Part shown: in pieces, positions 1 to 9,118 of the stretch | Layout of the letters: the number at the start of each line of letters is the position of its first letter | How positions within the stretch are numbered: position 1 is the stretch's first letter | NCBI GenBank assembly: GCA_017857395.1 | Contig: JAFMDF010000047.1 | Span: forward strand, 1 to 41,991 | Source: Bacteroidota bacterium | GTDB taxonomy: Bacteria > Bacteroidota > Bacteroidia > Chitinophagales > Saprospiraceae | DNA: 41,991 bases | Direction: 5' to 3' | The notes under the pieces: model-generated | The model's input: the letters and a program-made list of their open reading frames with translations, nothing else | Database searches by the model: none | What the model was told of the DNA's origin: nothing | Program-made: the position numbers and the translations under genes

Positions 1-332
1 ATATTATTTTGATAATATTTTATTTTATTAACTAATTTTGGGCGAACCTAGCGGAGTAAATGAATGAATGTGAAAATGAATAAATATTGGCTAAACTTGG
101 TATGGAATTGCCAGTTTTAGTGTTTCACCTCACAATTACTCATTTTAGAAAAAATAAAAGTAAATACTTTCTTAAATAGTAAACGTCCTGAGTTAGGCAG
201 GATGTTCAAATTTAAGTATAATTATTTTTGTATAGTTGAATTGACCGAATAATTATCCAACAATCTTTTTAGCTTACAGCTTAGCCACCTCATTACCTCA
301 TCACCTCATATACCTCAATTTACCTCACTCCC
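1..332. other. AT-rich non-coding stretch
   Basis: I see no credible gene here. A short imperfect hairpin (AACGTCCTG at 182-190 with CAGGATGTT at 198-206) could end a transcript coming from the left. The stretch 280-350 is made of repeated cctca/acctca words just downstream of the peroxiredoxin-like gene, the kind of low-complexity filler seen in many intergenic spaces of this window. Confidence 0.5.
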
Positions 333-863
333 TCAAATCACACAACACTCTGCCAATTTTTCGTAGTCAGGTTTGTCAGAAGATAATTTATGAATGTAAT
401 GTTCTCTAATTCGATTACCTTGAACGACAAAAACACCTGGCATTTGGAATTCATCTCCCATTTGCTGACCGATACCATGTCCTTCAATAACGCCTGCCTG
501 AAAGCCTCTAATCCAACTAGATAAGCCAAATAGTTGCCTGAAATTACCTTTAACCAAACCGAAAGCGGTATAATATTGACAATCTGGATCACTCACATGC
601 TCAATTCCTTCTAAATTATATCTAGCAAAATAACGGTCAGCCGTTTCGGTATCTGCCATGTGAACAAATACTAACTTGGAACCTTTGGCTTCTAAGTCAT
701 ATCTTTTATGAGACAATTCAGAAAGCGCTTCTCGACAAAAAGTACACCCAAAATGTCGCAAAAAAATTAACATAATAGGCTGACGTGTAGAGAGTTGCCC
801 AATGGTGTTTCCCTCATTGGTCTCCATTCCCTTAAAAATATTTTTTATGCTGCTACTTATCAT
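333..863 (-). CDS. AhpC/TSA-family peroxiredoxin-like protein
   Basis: A 176-residue thioredoxin-fold protein. Residues 29-50 read as the beta strand and active-site helix of a redoxin, with C40-T-F-C43 in the sequence RHFGCTFCREAL. This resembles the AhpC-TSA_2 / PRXL2-like branch, in which the CxxC sits where a peroxidatic cysteine would be. No signal peptide is visible, so it is probably cytoplasmic. The likely role is thiol-dependent peroxide or disulfide chemistry, but the substrate cannot be read from sequence. It is monocistronic and lies downstream of phosphatidylcholine synthase on the same strand, separated by 190 bp that include inverted repeats. The family call is good; the specific activity is unknown. 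Confidence 0.75.
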   Translation of the reverse strand: MISSSIKNIFKGMETNEGNTIGQLSTRQPIMLIFLRHFGCTFCREALSELSHKRYDLEAKGSKLVFVHMADTETADRYFARYNLEGIEHVSDPDCQYYTAFGLVKGNFRQLFGLSSWIRGFQAGVIEGHGIGQQMGDEFQMPGVFVVQGNRIREHYIHKLSSDKPDYEKLAECCVI

Positions 864-1001
864 AATTTGTAGATTGTAGAAGATAAACAGTAAAAGGAAT
901 AAAAGGTTTATGATTATTTGAAATTAGGCTATTCAAAATGTGGGATAAAACTCCCCCAGATTTTGAGAGGGGCAAAAAATCATAAATCATCATTCATAAA
1001 C

Positions 1002-1051
1002 CTTACATCATAAATCTGTCACATAAAACCTAGATGGATTTATGATGTAAG
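1002..1051. repeat. inverted repeat after pcs
   Basis: CTTACATCATAAATC (1002-1016) is the exact reverse complement of GATTTATGATGTAAG (1037-1051), a perfect 15-bp stem with a 20-nt loop. It begins 2 bp past the pcs stop codon, so it may terminate that transcript. A looser partner set (ggtttatgat near 907, cattcataaacct near 992) suggests a larger nested structure. Confidence 0.6.
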
Positions 1052-1053
1052 AT

Positions 1054-1770
1054 TTAAGATTTATGATTGTCCACAAAAAAGGTATCCCAAGTAGCAATCC
1101 CCCCAAAATAAACTAAATTTAGCATCATCAATGTTTTCAACCAAAGCGGTTGTTCAGGATAATAATAAACAGTAAGTGGTAAAGCAATTAAAAAGACCAA
1201 TGAAGCGGCAATAGTTAATCCTTTTAATCGACTACCCTGACTTGGGTAAGCAAATTTAATCGGAACAAAATGTAAAATGGCAAATAAAACGACTAATAAT
1301 CCATTCATCAAGGCAGAACAATCCAAGACGAAAACCAAATAATAAACAACCATATTCCATAAAACAGGAAAGCCAATAAAATAATTATCATCAGAAACCA
1401 TTCCTTCTTTGCCGTAATAAAGTGCGGAAACTATTAGAATGAGAAAGGTCAAAGGTAAGCGCCAATCGAGTGCTACCAGTTCCGCTTCATAAAAAAAATA
1501 GGCAGGAATAATAGCATAAGTCGAAAAATCAATCACATAATCAATCGTTTTTCCATCCATATAAGGCAAGACTTCTTTCACTCTAAAAAGTCGAGCAAAA
1601 GTCCCATCAATTCCATCAATAACCAAGCAAGCCAATAACCAGAACATTGCAGTCCGCCAATCGTGCGCTTGAACGGCTAAAATGGCCATAAAACCTGCCA
1701 ATAAACCAGATGCAGTGAAAATATGTACACTCCAAGCAAGTGATTTTTGTAGTATAGTTGGTTTTGTCAT
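1054..1770 (-). CDS. pcs: phosphatidylcholine synthase (CDP-alcohol phosphatidyltransferase)
   Basis: This 238-residue integral membrane enzyme is predicted to condense CDP-diacylglycerol with choline to give phosphatidylcholine and CMP (EC 2.7.8.24). The CDP-alcohol signature is clear: D52-G-I-D55-G-x2-A59-R60, then G73, D77 and D81. The spacing from AR to the next Gly is 12 residues rather than the 8 of generic CDP-alcohol transferases, which is the known variant of the Pcs family. Length and the VKEVLP stretch also fit Pcs. About six to eight hydrophobic segments are visible. It is divergent from a choline-transporter-like symporter starting 174 bp away, which supports choline as substrate. 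Confident. Confidence 0.9.
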   Translation of the reverse strand: MTKPTILQKSLAWSVHIFTASGLLAGFMAILAVQAHDWRTAMFWLLACLVIDGIDGTFARLFRVKEVLPYMDGKTIDYVIDFSTYAIIPAYFFYEAELVALDWRLPLTFLILIVSALYYGKEGMVSDDNYFIGFPVLWNMVVYYLVFVLDCSALMNGLLVVLFAILHFVPIKFAYPSQGSRLKGLTIAASLVFLIALPLTVYYYPEQPLWLKTLMMLNLVYFGGIATWDTFFVDNHKS

Positions 1771-1943
1771 GTTTTGAAAATTTGTCCAAAGAAAAGGAAT
1801 TATTTTGGTATTGTCTGCTTCCTTTTTAATTTTCTATTCTGAAATGGTCGGATTTTGATTAAGGGCAGAACAATTTTGTGGAATAAGTTTTTTTGACGCT
1901 GACGGACGCTGATTTTTATGATTTTTTATGTTACCTTTCGCCC

Positions 1944-3536
1944 ATGCAGCTAACAAAATCAAAAGCAATTTTACCAACCATAGGACTACTGGGATTACTC
2001 GTATTAACAGGACTGTACCTCTATTTTTTTACAGAGAATGAAGTCTTTTGGGGAGGATACGTTGCTATGACGATATTTTATGGAGTGATTTTTTATATCG
2101 GTGCTTATGCCAGTAGTAAAAAAGAATCTGAAACGATGACGGATGTGATGTTGGCAGGACGTTCTTTACCTATTGGTATTGCCGTTTTGACCATGGGGGC
2201 AACTTGGGTTGGTGGTGGTTTTATCAATGGAACAGCCGAAGCTGCAGCAGCATCTGGATTAGTTTGGGTGCAAGCACCTTGGGGCTATGCTTTAAGTTTG
2301 ATTATCGGAGGTTTATTCTTTGCTAGAAAAATGCGCCGCTATGAGTTTAAAACAATGCTCGATCCTTTGGAACAACGCTTTGGAAAACGAATGGCAGCCG
2401 TTTTATTTTTACCCGCATTAACAGGAGAAATATTTTGGACAGCCGCTATTTTGATGGCGTTGGGTACGACTTTTGGGACCGTTTTGGGATTGGCGACGAC
2501 ACCAGCAATTATATTATCAGCGATTATTGCGATTGCTTATACGGCATTAGGCGGTTTATGGGCGGTAGCTTTAACCGATGTGGTACAAATTATTTTATTG
2601 ATTGGCGGTTTGTTTTTGGTGGTGCCATTTGCCTTAGATACTGTTGGGGGGTGGGATTTGGCATGGACTACATATCAAGCAAAAAAAGGCGCAGCGGCTT
2701 CCTTTTTTCCAAGTGTCGAAGCTTTAGGGGTGTATTATTGGAATTGGTGGGATTATGCACTTTTATTGGTCTTTGGTGGTTTACCATGGCAAGTTTATTT
2801 TCAAAGAGTTTTGGCTTCTAAAGACGAAAATACAGCTGTTCGATTATCTTTATTTGCAGGTTTTTTCTGTTTGTTTGCGGCTGTTCCAGCAGGTATGATT
2901 GGCATTGTGGGAGATGTGGCAGATTGGGCGGCAATGGGCTTGCCAGCGCCACCTGATTCCGCCTCGGTTTTACCGCATGTGATTCGATATTTAACGAATC
3001 CGTGGGTAGCGACTATTGGTTTAGGGGCAGTAGCAGCGGCAGTTATGTCCTCCGCGGATTCTTCCATTTTATCGGCTTCTTCAATGGCAACTTGGAATGT
3101 TTATCGGCCTTTGATTGACCCAGAAATAACGACGGAAAAATTAGCTAAAATATTAAAAGGGTGTATTTGGATAGTGGGCGTAACGGCGACTATTTTAGCT
3201 TTGAATATTAATAGTATTTACGATTTATGGTTTTTGTGTAGCGACTTTGTGTATTGCCTACTTTTCCCGCCTTTAGTTTGTGCATTATTCGATAAAAAAG
3301 CGAATACTTACGGAGCAGTTGCAGGTTTTACGGTCGCTTTTATTCTCCGATTTGGTGGAGGAGATACGACTTTAGGGATGCCGATACGAATTGATTATCC
3401 GATGATTGAAGATGGCGTAGTGTTATTTCCTTTTAGAACGTTGGCAATGGTTTCTGGCTTATTGTCGATTATAATTGTTTCTCGGTTGACGCAAAAATGG
3501 GATGCTGCTCAGCAGTTGATTTTACCTGAGAAATAA
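1944..3536 (+). CDS. sodium:solute symporter, CHT1-like choline transporter
   Basis: A 530-residue multi-spanning SSS-family transporter. Several stretches closely match the animal high-affinity choline transporter CHT1: AGRSLPIGIAVLTMGATWVG, FINGTAEAAAASGLVW, TMLDPLEQRFGKRM, GGLPWQVYFQRVLAS, AAVMSSADSSILSASSM and NTYGAVAGFTVAFILR. Sodium-coupled choline (or a close analogue) uptake is therefore the best prediction. I place the start at the ATG at 1944; the open frame runs back to a TTG at 1893, but the hydrophobic N-terminus begins naturally after MQLTKSK. It is divergent from phosphatidylcholine synthase and followed after 7 bp by a DUF4272 gene. Family sure, substrate likely. Confidence 0.88.
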   Translation: MQLTKSKAILPTIGLLGLLVLTGLYLYFFTENEVFWGGYVAMTIFYGVIFYIGAYASSKKESETMTDVMLAGRSLPIGIAVLTMGATWVGGGFINGTAEAAAASGLVWVQAPWGYALSLIIGGLFFARKMRRYEFKTMLDPLEQRFGKRMAAVLFLPALTGEIFWTAAILMALGTTFGTVLGLATTPAIILSAIIAIAYTALGGLWAVALTDVVQIILLIGGLFLVVPFALDTVGGWDLAWTTYQAKKGAAASFFPSVEALGVYYWNWWDYALLLVFGGLPWQVYFQRVLASKDENTAVRLSLFAGFFCLFAAVPAGMIGIVGDVADWAAMGLPAPPDSASVLPHVIRYLTNPWVATIGLGAVAAAVMSSADSSILSASSMATWNVYRPLIDPEITTEKLAKILKGCIWIVGVTATILALNINSIYDLWFLCSDFVYCLLFPPLVCALFDKKANTYGAVAGFTVAFILRFGGGDTTLGMPIRIDYPMIEDGVVLFPFRTLAMVSGLLSIIIVSRLTQKWDAAQQLILPEK

Positions 3537-3543
3537 ATAACCG

Positions 3544-4755
3544 ATGGAAAACTGTACAATTTACAGCCACGAACTTAAATTTGACCAAATTCTATCAATT
3601 ATAAAAGAGAATTTACCAAAAGCACAAATAGAAATTGAAGATGGAGGTTTACAAAAAAGCATGATAGCCACTATCAAAGGAGGTTTTTTTAGTAAAACTA
3701 AAACACTCAAAATCAACTATCGAGAAAGGGCTAATCCATCTTATAAATTAGAAGAAATTGAATGTGGTTTAACCCAAAATTTAGCAGGAATGGCTAATTT
3801 TATCCAATCTCTACCCGCACAAAATGAGGTAGTGAGAGGACAATTATTGCACAAAGTGATGTCCATGAATTGTGAAATAGCTTTTATGGCTGAACCAACT
3901 TTAATAGCGGATTTTCAAAAATTTTTAAAAGCAATTACATTTGCGTTAGATGCCATCATTTTTACTCCACCTAATTCTTTTTTCGCCAAATCTACTGGCC
4001 AACATTTTTTAGATAAAAACTTGAATTTAATTTTAGACAACAATGGTAATTGTGAGATATATAATTTAGTCGTCAATGTGAATGCTAAATATCATGATAT
4101 TCCTACTGCTAATTATGTTGAGGAACAATTGGAAAGAAAATCAAAGAGTGAAGGTATTTTGTCTAAAAATGAGGTGAAGGTTAATAAAAATATTCCTTGT
4201 ATAGCAACAGAAGCAGCAACTAATTTAAGAACGAAAGAAGCCATTATTCAGAGAGTTTATGCGCTATTAATTATTGCTGTTAAAGGAGAGGGGGTAGAAC
4301 AGGAAAAATTAAATCAAGTAATTAAAGATAAAAACATTACTAGTTTTTCTGCTAAAGAAACTATGATTTTGAAGAAAGAAAACTTGGAAGATGGAGAAAG
4401 AGCGTATGCGACTTGGAGATATGAAAGTTTAACGGTGTTATTATGGGCTTTAGGCAAAATTGACCAGTTGAAATATCCTGCTGAGATTTGTAATGTACTA
4501 GAAATAGTCAATGCTATTTTTCGACCAAATCGAAAAGAATTTGAAGACAGCGCCAAATTGCGAAGCAAAGCCGAAATTTTAGAACAATTGGATAAGATTT
4601 ATCGCATGCATTGGGCTTGTGTTGATGCTAGGATAAAAGGAGAAGAGGTAAAAGGAGGGTTACTGTCAGGAGTTGTTTATGAAAGGCATAATGCCTTGAA
4701 TTGGTTGACGAATTATCAAGGCGCTGATTGGGATGATGTGCAAACGAATACTTAA
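3544..4755 (+). CDS. DUF4272 domain protein
   Basis: A 403-residue protein. The C-terminal half (about residues 215-403) matches DUF4272: an ATEAATNLRTKEAIIQRVYALL start, a central ATWRYESLTVLLWALGKI block, and a C-terminal HNALNWL. The N-terminal half is an unassigned alpha/beta region. No signal peptide or membrane helix is apparent. It starts 7 bp after the choline-transporter gene, so the two are probably co-transcribed, but no function is known for the family and I infer none. It converges on the peptidase gene, with a hairpin between them. Confidence 0.75.
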   Translation: MENCTIYSHELKFDQILSIIKENLPKAQIEIEDGGLQKSMIATIKGGFFSKTKTLKINYRERANPSYKLEEIECGLTQNLAGMANFIQSLPAQNEVVRGQLLHKVMSMNCEIAFMAEPTLIADFQKFLKAITFALDAIIFTPPNSFFAKSTGQHFLDKNLNLILDNNGNCEIYNLVVNVNAKYHDIPTANYVEEQLERKSKSEGILSKNEVKVNKNIPCIATEAATNLRTKEAIIQRVYALLIIAVKGEGVEQEKLNQVIKDKNITSFSAKETMILKKENLEDGERAYATWRYESLTVLLWALGKIDQLKYPAEICNVLEIVNAIFRPNRKEFEDSAKLRSKAEILEQLDKIYRMHWACVDARIKGEEVKGGLLSGVVYERHNALNWLTNYQGADWDDVQTNT

Positions 4756-4853
4756 AATTAGAATTTTAAGATGAAAAAAAGAGGAATTTTAAATCCTTTC
4801 TGTTTCTTAAATAATTTACTTTCAAAACAATGGTTTTTCTAATAAAAGCATAG

Positions 4854-4888
4854 ATTTAGCTGTTTAGGAGTTTGTCAAACAGCTAAAT
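4854..4888. terminator. hairpin between convergent genes
   Basis: ATTTAGCTGTTT (4854-4865) pairs perfectly with AAACAGCTAAAT (4877-4888) around an 11-nt loop, between the convergent DUF4272 and peptidase genes. There is no clear U-run on either side, so it is a possible bidirectional terminator only. Confidence 0.5.
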
Positions 4889-4931
4889 GTGCTATTAATC
4901 ATCAAATGGATATTTTCTTTGATAATTGAAA

Positions 4932-5696
4932 TTACACTTGAGTAGTAGTCGACTCATTCAAAATACGTAAAAAATTTTCGTAAACAACAAGGTCATTCAA
5001 CCGAGCCGCACCCCATTGCGGCGCAAACCCTTGTCGCAATAAAAAACAATCCGCTACCACATCTGCTTGCTGTTCAAAATTAAAATCCAATAAAGTCTCC
5101 CCGATGTCCATCTTTGCACGAATAGCATCAATGCCACCATAATTATACCCCATTTTAGTATGTTGAGCAGATAAGGCACGCACCATATAAATAGCGCCCA
5201 TTCGTTGATATTGCCAGATATGCATCAATTCGTGAATCAAGATATGATGGGACATTGGTTTCCATGAATTTATTAGGTTAAAACTGACATAACAAAAATG
5301 AAATTGTTTAGGACCTGCCCAAGCGGTTTCATCTATTCTAACTAGCTGATAATTAATAGAATCGCCATAAATAGATGTAGCCATTTTTACTTCCCAATCT
5401 GCTAAAGGGCGAGTTTTAGTTTTTAAAAAATCCGTAATCGTTTCGTATAATTCACCAATGCCGAATACTTCTAGAATTAAGATAAAGAGTTCGGCGAACC
5501 ATAATAAAATGACTGAAGCTCGACTGCTTTCATTGGCTTCATCTTTCCAATATTCTTTGCGACTCATTTGAAAAGTAAAACCTCTATAAATATGATATCC
5601 TAATCGCCAAAGACGTAGCGGAAATAGTTGTAGGAACTGTTTAAATCGAAGCCAAATAGATTTAAATTTAAAGGATATAGGAGTTTTATTCGCCAT
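4932..5696 (-). CDS. membrane-associated HExxH metallopeptidase-like protein
   Basis: A 254-residue protein with a basic, partly amphipathic N-terminus, one hydrophobic helix (about 60-82) and a zinc-peptidase core: H155-E-L-M-H159 followed by E208 in FNFEQQADVVAD, the usual third-ligand arrangement of gluzincin-like peptidases. It resembles the DUF4157-like putative metalloproteases. The substrate is unknown. It lies 72 bp downstream of the hypE stop on the same strand and is probably the last gene of the hyp operon. That does not prove a role in hydrogenase assembly. Confidence 0.65.
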   Translation of the reverse strand: MANKTPISFKFKSIWLRFKQFLQLFPLRLWRLGYHIYRGFTFQMSRKEYWKDEANESSRASVILLWFAELFILILEVFGIGELYETITDFLKTKTRPLADWEVKMATSIYGDSINYQLVRIDETAWAGPKQFHFCYVSFNLINSWKPMSHHILIHELMHIWQYQRMGAIYMVRALSAQHTKMGYNYGGIDAIRAKMDIGETLLDFNFEQQADVVADCFLLRQGFAPQWGAARLNDLVVYENFLRILNESTTTQV

Positions 5697-5768
5697 AATT
5701 ATTTCAAAACTACTATTTTTCGTAGATAGTCCGCTTGTTATACGAAGTCGACTAATTGATTTTATTGG

Positions 5769-6806
5769 TTAACAAATCCGTGGCAATTGCTCCCCAACTA
5801 ACATATTGACTACTCTTTTTCCACCGATAGCACTTGTCATTATGACTTGTCGAGGATGTGTTTCGACGACTTCTCCAATAATGGCTGCTTGGTGGCAATT
5901 ATCGAAGATAGTTAGCTTTTTAACTAATTTATCGGCTACGGTGGCATCAACTATAGCCATAAAGATACCCTCGTTGGCAACATAAAGTGGGTCAAGTCCT
6001 AATATTTCACATGCCGCTTTTACTTGCCCATTGACCCGTATATCTTTATGATTGATGTCAATTCCTACTTTAGCATCTCTTGCTATTTCATTTAATACGG
6101 TGGCAACTCCACCCCTCGTTGGGTCTTTTAATAAATGAATGGCTTCGCCGAATTCGTCTAATAAATTCTTAATAATATGGTTTAAATTTCTGGTATCACT
6201 TTCAATGGTACTTTCAAATTCTAAGCCTTCTCGAACGGACATAATCGCAATTCCATGTGTAGCAATAGTATCGCTCACAATAATTTTATCTCCTACTTTG
6301 ACATTGTTTATATCAATATTTGCTTTTTCATGTAGTTGCCCAATGCCTGTAGTATTGACAAAAATTTTATCGCCTTTTCCTTTCTCTACTACTTTGGTAT
6401 CGCCAGTCACTACCTGTACGCCTGCCTGTTCGCAAGCGAATTTAATAGCCACTAAAATATCCCAAAAATCGGTCATTTTTAGCCCCTCTTCAATAATAAA
6501 ACTTAAGGACAAATATTGGGGAATTGCCCCACACATGGCTAAATCATTGACGGTTCCATTGACTGCCAGTTCACCGATATTACCGCCAGGGAAAAAGATG
6601 GGAGAAATGACAAAACTATCCGTAGTAAAGGCAGTTTTACCACTTAAATTTAGTACAGCGCCATCATGACGTTTATCTAAAAGGTCATTTTTCAATAATT
6701 TAAAAACCCCTGTATCTAGTAGTCTATTGGTTAAAATACCACCGCTACCATGCCCTAAAGTAATGACGTCAATGTCCAACTTAGGCATGGGGCAGGACAA
6801 TTGCAT
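5769..6806 (-). CDS. hypE: hydrogenase maturation protein HypE
   Basis: HypE (345 residues) is the PurM/AIRS-fold enzyme that dehydrates the carbamoyl group on its own C-terminal cysteine to thiocyanate, supplying the cyanide ligands of the [NiFe] site. The protein ends in the diagnostic PRIC tail. It contains LGHGSGG near the N-terminus and DPTRGGVATVLNEIA, both typical of the family. I start at the ATG at 6806 (MQLSCPMP); a TTG at 6833 would add nine basic residues. It works with HypF (carbamoyl donor), HypC and HypD, all encoded in this window. It is separated from hypD by an unrelated gene. Confidence 0.95.
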   Translation of the reverse strand: MQLSCPMPKLDIDVITLGHGSGGILTNRLLDTGVFKLLKNDLLDKRHDGAVLNLSGKTAFTTDSFVISPIFFPGGNIGELAVNGTVNDLAMCGAIPQYLSLSFIIEEGLKMTDFWDILVAIKFACEQAGVQVVTGDTKVVEKGKGDKIFVNTTGIGQLHEKANIDINNVKVGDKIIVSDTIATHGIAIMSVREGLEFESTIESDTRNLNHIIKNLLDEFGEAIHLLKDPTRGGVATVLNEIARDAKVGIDINHKDIRVNGQVKAACEILGLDPLYVANEGIFMAIVDATVADKLVKKLTIFDNCHQAAIIGEVVETHPRQVIMTSAIGGKRVVNMLVGEQLPRIC

Positions 6807-7040
6807 TTTTATTTTTTTCTCTTTTTGTGTCAATAGCTTTATTTTATAATCTTTCTTTCACTTTCTTTTAAATATTTTCTAAATACTTCAGTTTTACTTT
6901 GAATTAATTTATCTGTAAACTCATCCATTTTATTCTTGGTTTCATTTTTTATTGCACAGAATGGTTTCGTTGGCATGCGAACTTTTGCTCGTAATGAATA
7001 TCATACACAAATGGTCCATGCTGTTTTTTCTCTTCTCTTT

Positions 7041-7769
7041 TTATTTGTCATAAATTACATATCCACAAAAAAGTCCATTACGATTTAACCCGCAAAAGAT
7101 TTCATCATCAAGTCTATAATAATCCTTATAATTACTTGTTTTTTCATTTGGAATGAAGTATTCGTATTGACAAAAGCTGATTCCATCATATCTCAAAGAA
7201 AAACTACTGTCGTGGTAAATTGAAATTGCCTCGCAGTTAGCCTCTTTGATTAATTTTCTTAACCTTTCCAATTCACTTTCAGAAATTCCGAGGTAGCCAA
7301 TAAATTTTTCAAAATGAGGATTATCATTTCCGCCTTCAAAATTCCAATGCCAATTATTTGTCTCTATGATTGTATCAAGATAACCAATTCTTGCCTTTCC
7401 GTCGTGTAAAAACTCAAACTCTGCTTGTTTTATTTTTTTATCCTCAAAATCGTAGTATGTAAAGTCAAAAGGTGTAGTATTAATGCTGATTGAATCGGAA
7501 TTAAAAGGACTGTTTAAGTAACTGTTTATTTTTATATTCTTAATGAATTCAATTTCGGCTATTGGAGTTATTTCCAGTTTTCGAACGTATTTGATTAAGC
7601 GTTCAAACTTTTCTTCTTTGTCTTTATAATTTTTTACAATACTTTTTTGAACGTTCTGTTCTGAATGCTCTATTCGCCAATCTCTTATGAAAAATTCGTT
7701 AGATAAAAAGATAATAATCCAAATTAGACTTATCAAGCCGCCCCACTTTAGAATTTTTTTTATGCTCAT
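7041..7769 (-). CDS. unknown membrane-anchored protein between hypD and hypE
   Basis: A 242-residue protein I do not recognise. It has a short basic start, one hydrophobic helix (about residues 10-27, GGLISLIWIIIFLSN) and then a mostly polar region rich in Lys, Glu, Asn and aromatic residues, so a membrane-anchored periplasmic or cytoplasmic-facing domain is likely. It sits between hypD and hypE on the same strand, where other genomes usually have these genes adjacent, and is flanked by 130 bp and about 230 bp of non-coding DNA. This looks like a later insertion into the operon. No function proposed. Confidence 0.6.
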   Translation of the reverse strand: MSIKKILKWGGLISLIWIIIFLSNEFFIRDWRIEHSEQNVQKSIVKNYKDKEEKFERLIKYVRKLEITPIAEIEFIKNIKINSYLNSPFNSDSISINTTPFDFTYYDFEDKKIKQAEFEFLHDGKARIGYLDTIIETNNWHWNFEGGNDNPHFEKFIGYLGISESELERLRKLIKEANCEAISIYHDSSFSLRYDGISFCQYEYFIPNEKTSNYKDYYRLDDEIFCGLNRNGLFCGYVIYDK

Positions 7770-7899
7770 CTTTTATGGATTTTTCTTTTTTCTTCATAGT
7801 ATGGAACGAATCGTAAATTCATTTAAATCAATGATTTATCAGAATAATTTCTGACTGACGGCTTATTAAAATATTGTTTTTTAACCTGACGACCTAAAT

Positions 7900-9015
7900 T
7901 TATACAACCGTTGCATCCTCTACTTGATTAATCATATCCGAAAAATGGTAATAAGCCGCACAAGCCCCTTCCGAACTAACCATAGGTGCGCCTAAAGGCA
8001 TTTCGGGTTTACATTTAGTACCAAAATTAGGACACTCAAAAGGTTTTTTAATCCCTTTCATAATTGCACCAGCAATACATTCTTTATTTTCAGGTACTTC
8101 TGGAATATTGACTTTAAATTTCTTTTTGGCATCAAAATTTGAGTAAGTCGCCTTTACTTCATAGCCACTTGTTGGAATAACGTCCATCCCTCGCCACATT
8201 CTATCCGTTACTTCAAAGACTTCAAAAATGGTTTCCATGGCCCGCTTATTCCCTTTTTCTTTGACCATTCTGGCGTATTGATTTTCTACTTTAGCTTCTC
8301 CTTTCTCTAATTGTTGGACGGTCATCAAAATACCTTGCAATAAATCAATAGGTTCGAAACCCGTAACGACAATCGGGACGTTAAATTTTTCTACCAAGGG
8401 ATAATATTCTTCTATGCCCATGATGGTACAAACATGTCCTGCTGCCAGAAAACCTTCTACCACGCACTCTTCATCACTCATCAAAGCTTGAATGGCAGGC
8501 GGAACTAAGACATGAGAGGCTAAAATGGAGTAATTATCCAACTTTAATTGCTGGGCATGTATGACGGAAAGAGCATTCGCTGGAGCGGTCGTTTCAAATC
8601 CAACTGCAAAAAATACAACCTGCTTATCTGGATTTTGTTGGGCAATGTTTACTGCCTCCAAAGGGGAATATAAAACACGTACATCCGCTCCGGTAGCTTT
8701 AGATTCTAATAGACTTCTTTTCGAGCCTGGAACTCTCAACATATCCCCATAAGAACAAAGAATAACGCCCTTTTCTTCCGCTAAATACACTGCCTTATCA
8801 ATTAAATTTAGGGGCGTCACACAGACTGGGCAACCTGGGCCATGTACCATATTTATTTCCTTAGGCAGCATTGCCAAGATACCATTTTTGACCAAACTAT
8901 GGGTTTGACCTCCACAAACTTCCATGATAGTCCACGTGCGAGTGACGGCTTTATGAATTTCAGTTAGGTAGCGTTGAGCTAATTCGGGGTCTCTATATTC
9001 TGTTAGGTATTTCAT
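7900..9015 (-). CDS. hypD: hydrogenase maturation protein HypD
   Basis: HypD (371 residues) is the iron-sulfur scaffold on which, with HypC, the Fe(CN)2CO unit is built. Signature motifs are present: C34-G-G-Q-T-H39, GPGC62-PVC65, and a C-terminal cysteine region ([32 protein letters not shown]) that binds the [4Fe-4S] cluster. I choose the ATG at 9015 (MKYLTEYRD), which matches the usual N-terminus. The longer frame to 9099 would run through one arm of an inverted repeat and encode a non-conserved leader. It follows hypF after 87 bp occupied by that repeat. Confidence 0.95.
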   Translation of the reverse strand: MKYLTEYRDPELAQRYLTEIHKAVTRTWTIMEVCGGQTHSLVKNGILAMLPKEINMVHGPGCPVCVTPLNLIDKAVYLAEEKGVILCSYGDMLRVPGSKRSLLESKATGADVRVLYSPLEAVNIAQQNPDKQVVFFAVGFETTAPANALSVIHAQQLKLDNYSILASHVLVPPAIQALMSDEECVVEGFLAAGHVCTIMGIEEYYPLVEKFNVPIVVTGFEPIDLLQGILMTVQQLEKGEAKVENQYARMVKEKGNKRAMETIFEVFEVTDRMWRGMDVIPTSGYEVKATYSNFDAKKKFKVNIPEVPENKECIAGAIMKGIKKPFECPNFGTKCKPEMPLGAPMVSSEGACAAYYHFSDMINQVEDATVV

Positions 9016-9030
9016 ATTATACTTTTTAAG

Positions 9031-9118
9031 TAACACAACTCTCTGAGTTGTGCTCAGTTTAGATGGTCTCACAATTTGTATATACCACAATGATTTCACA
9101 ACTCAGAGAGTCGTGTTA
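9031..9118. repeat. inverted repeat joining hypF and hypD
   Basis: A 22-bp arm at 9031-9052 (core CACAACTCTCTGAGTTGTG) is inverted at 9097-9118 with one mismatch. The right arm supplies the last codons and the stop codon of hypF; the left arm lies 16 bp before the hypD ATG. Each arm also contains a small internal palindrome. The arrangement suggests a MITE-like or REP-like element that has settled between the two genes. Confidence 0.65.

Noticed and set aside
6834-7040. possible short gene between hypE and the unknown membrane protein
   Set aside because: A minus-strand frame gives about 70 codons but has an internal TGA and no recognisable family; at most a remnant, so not annotated as a gene.
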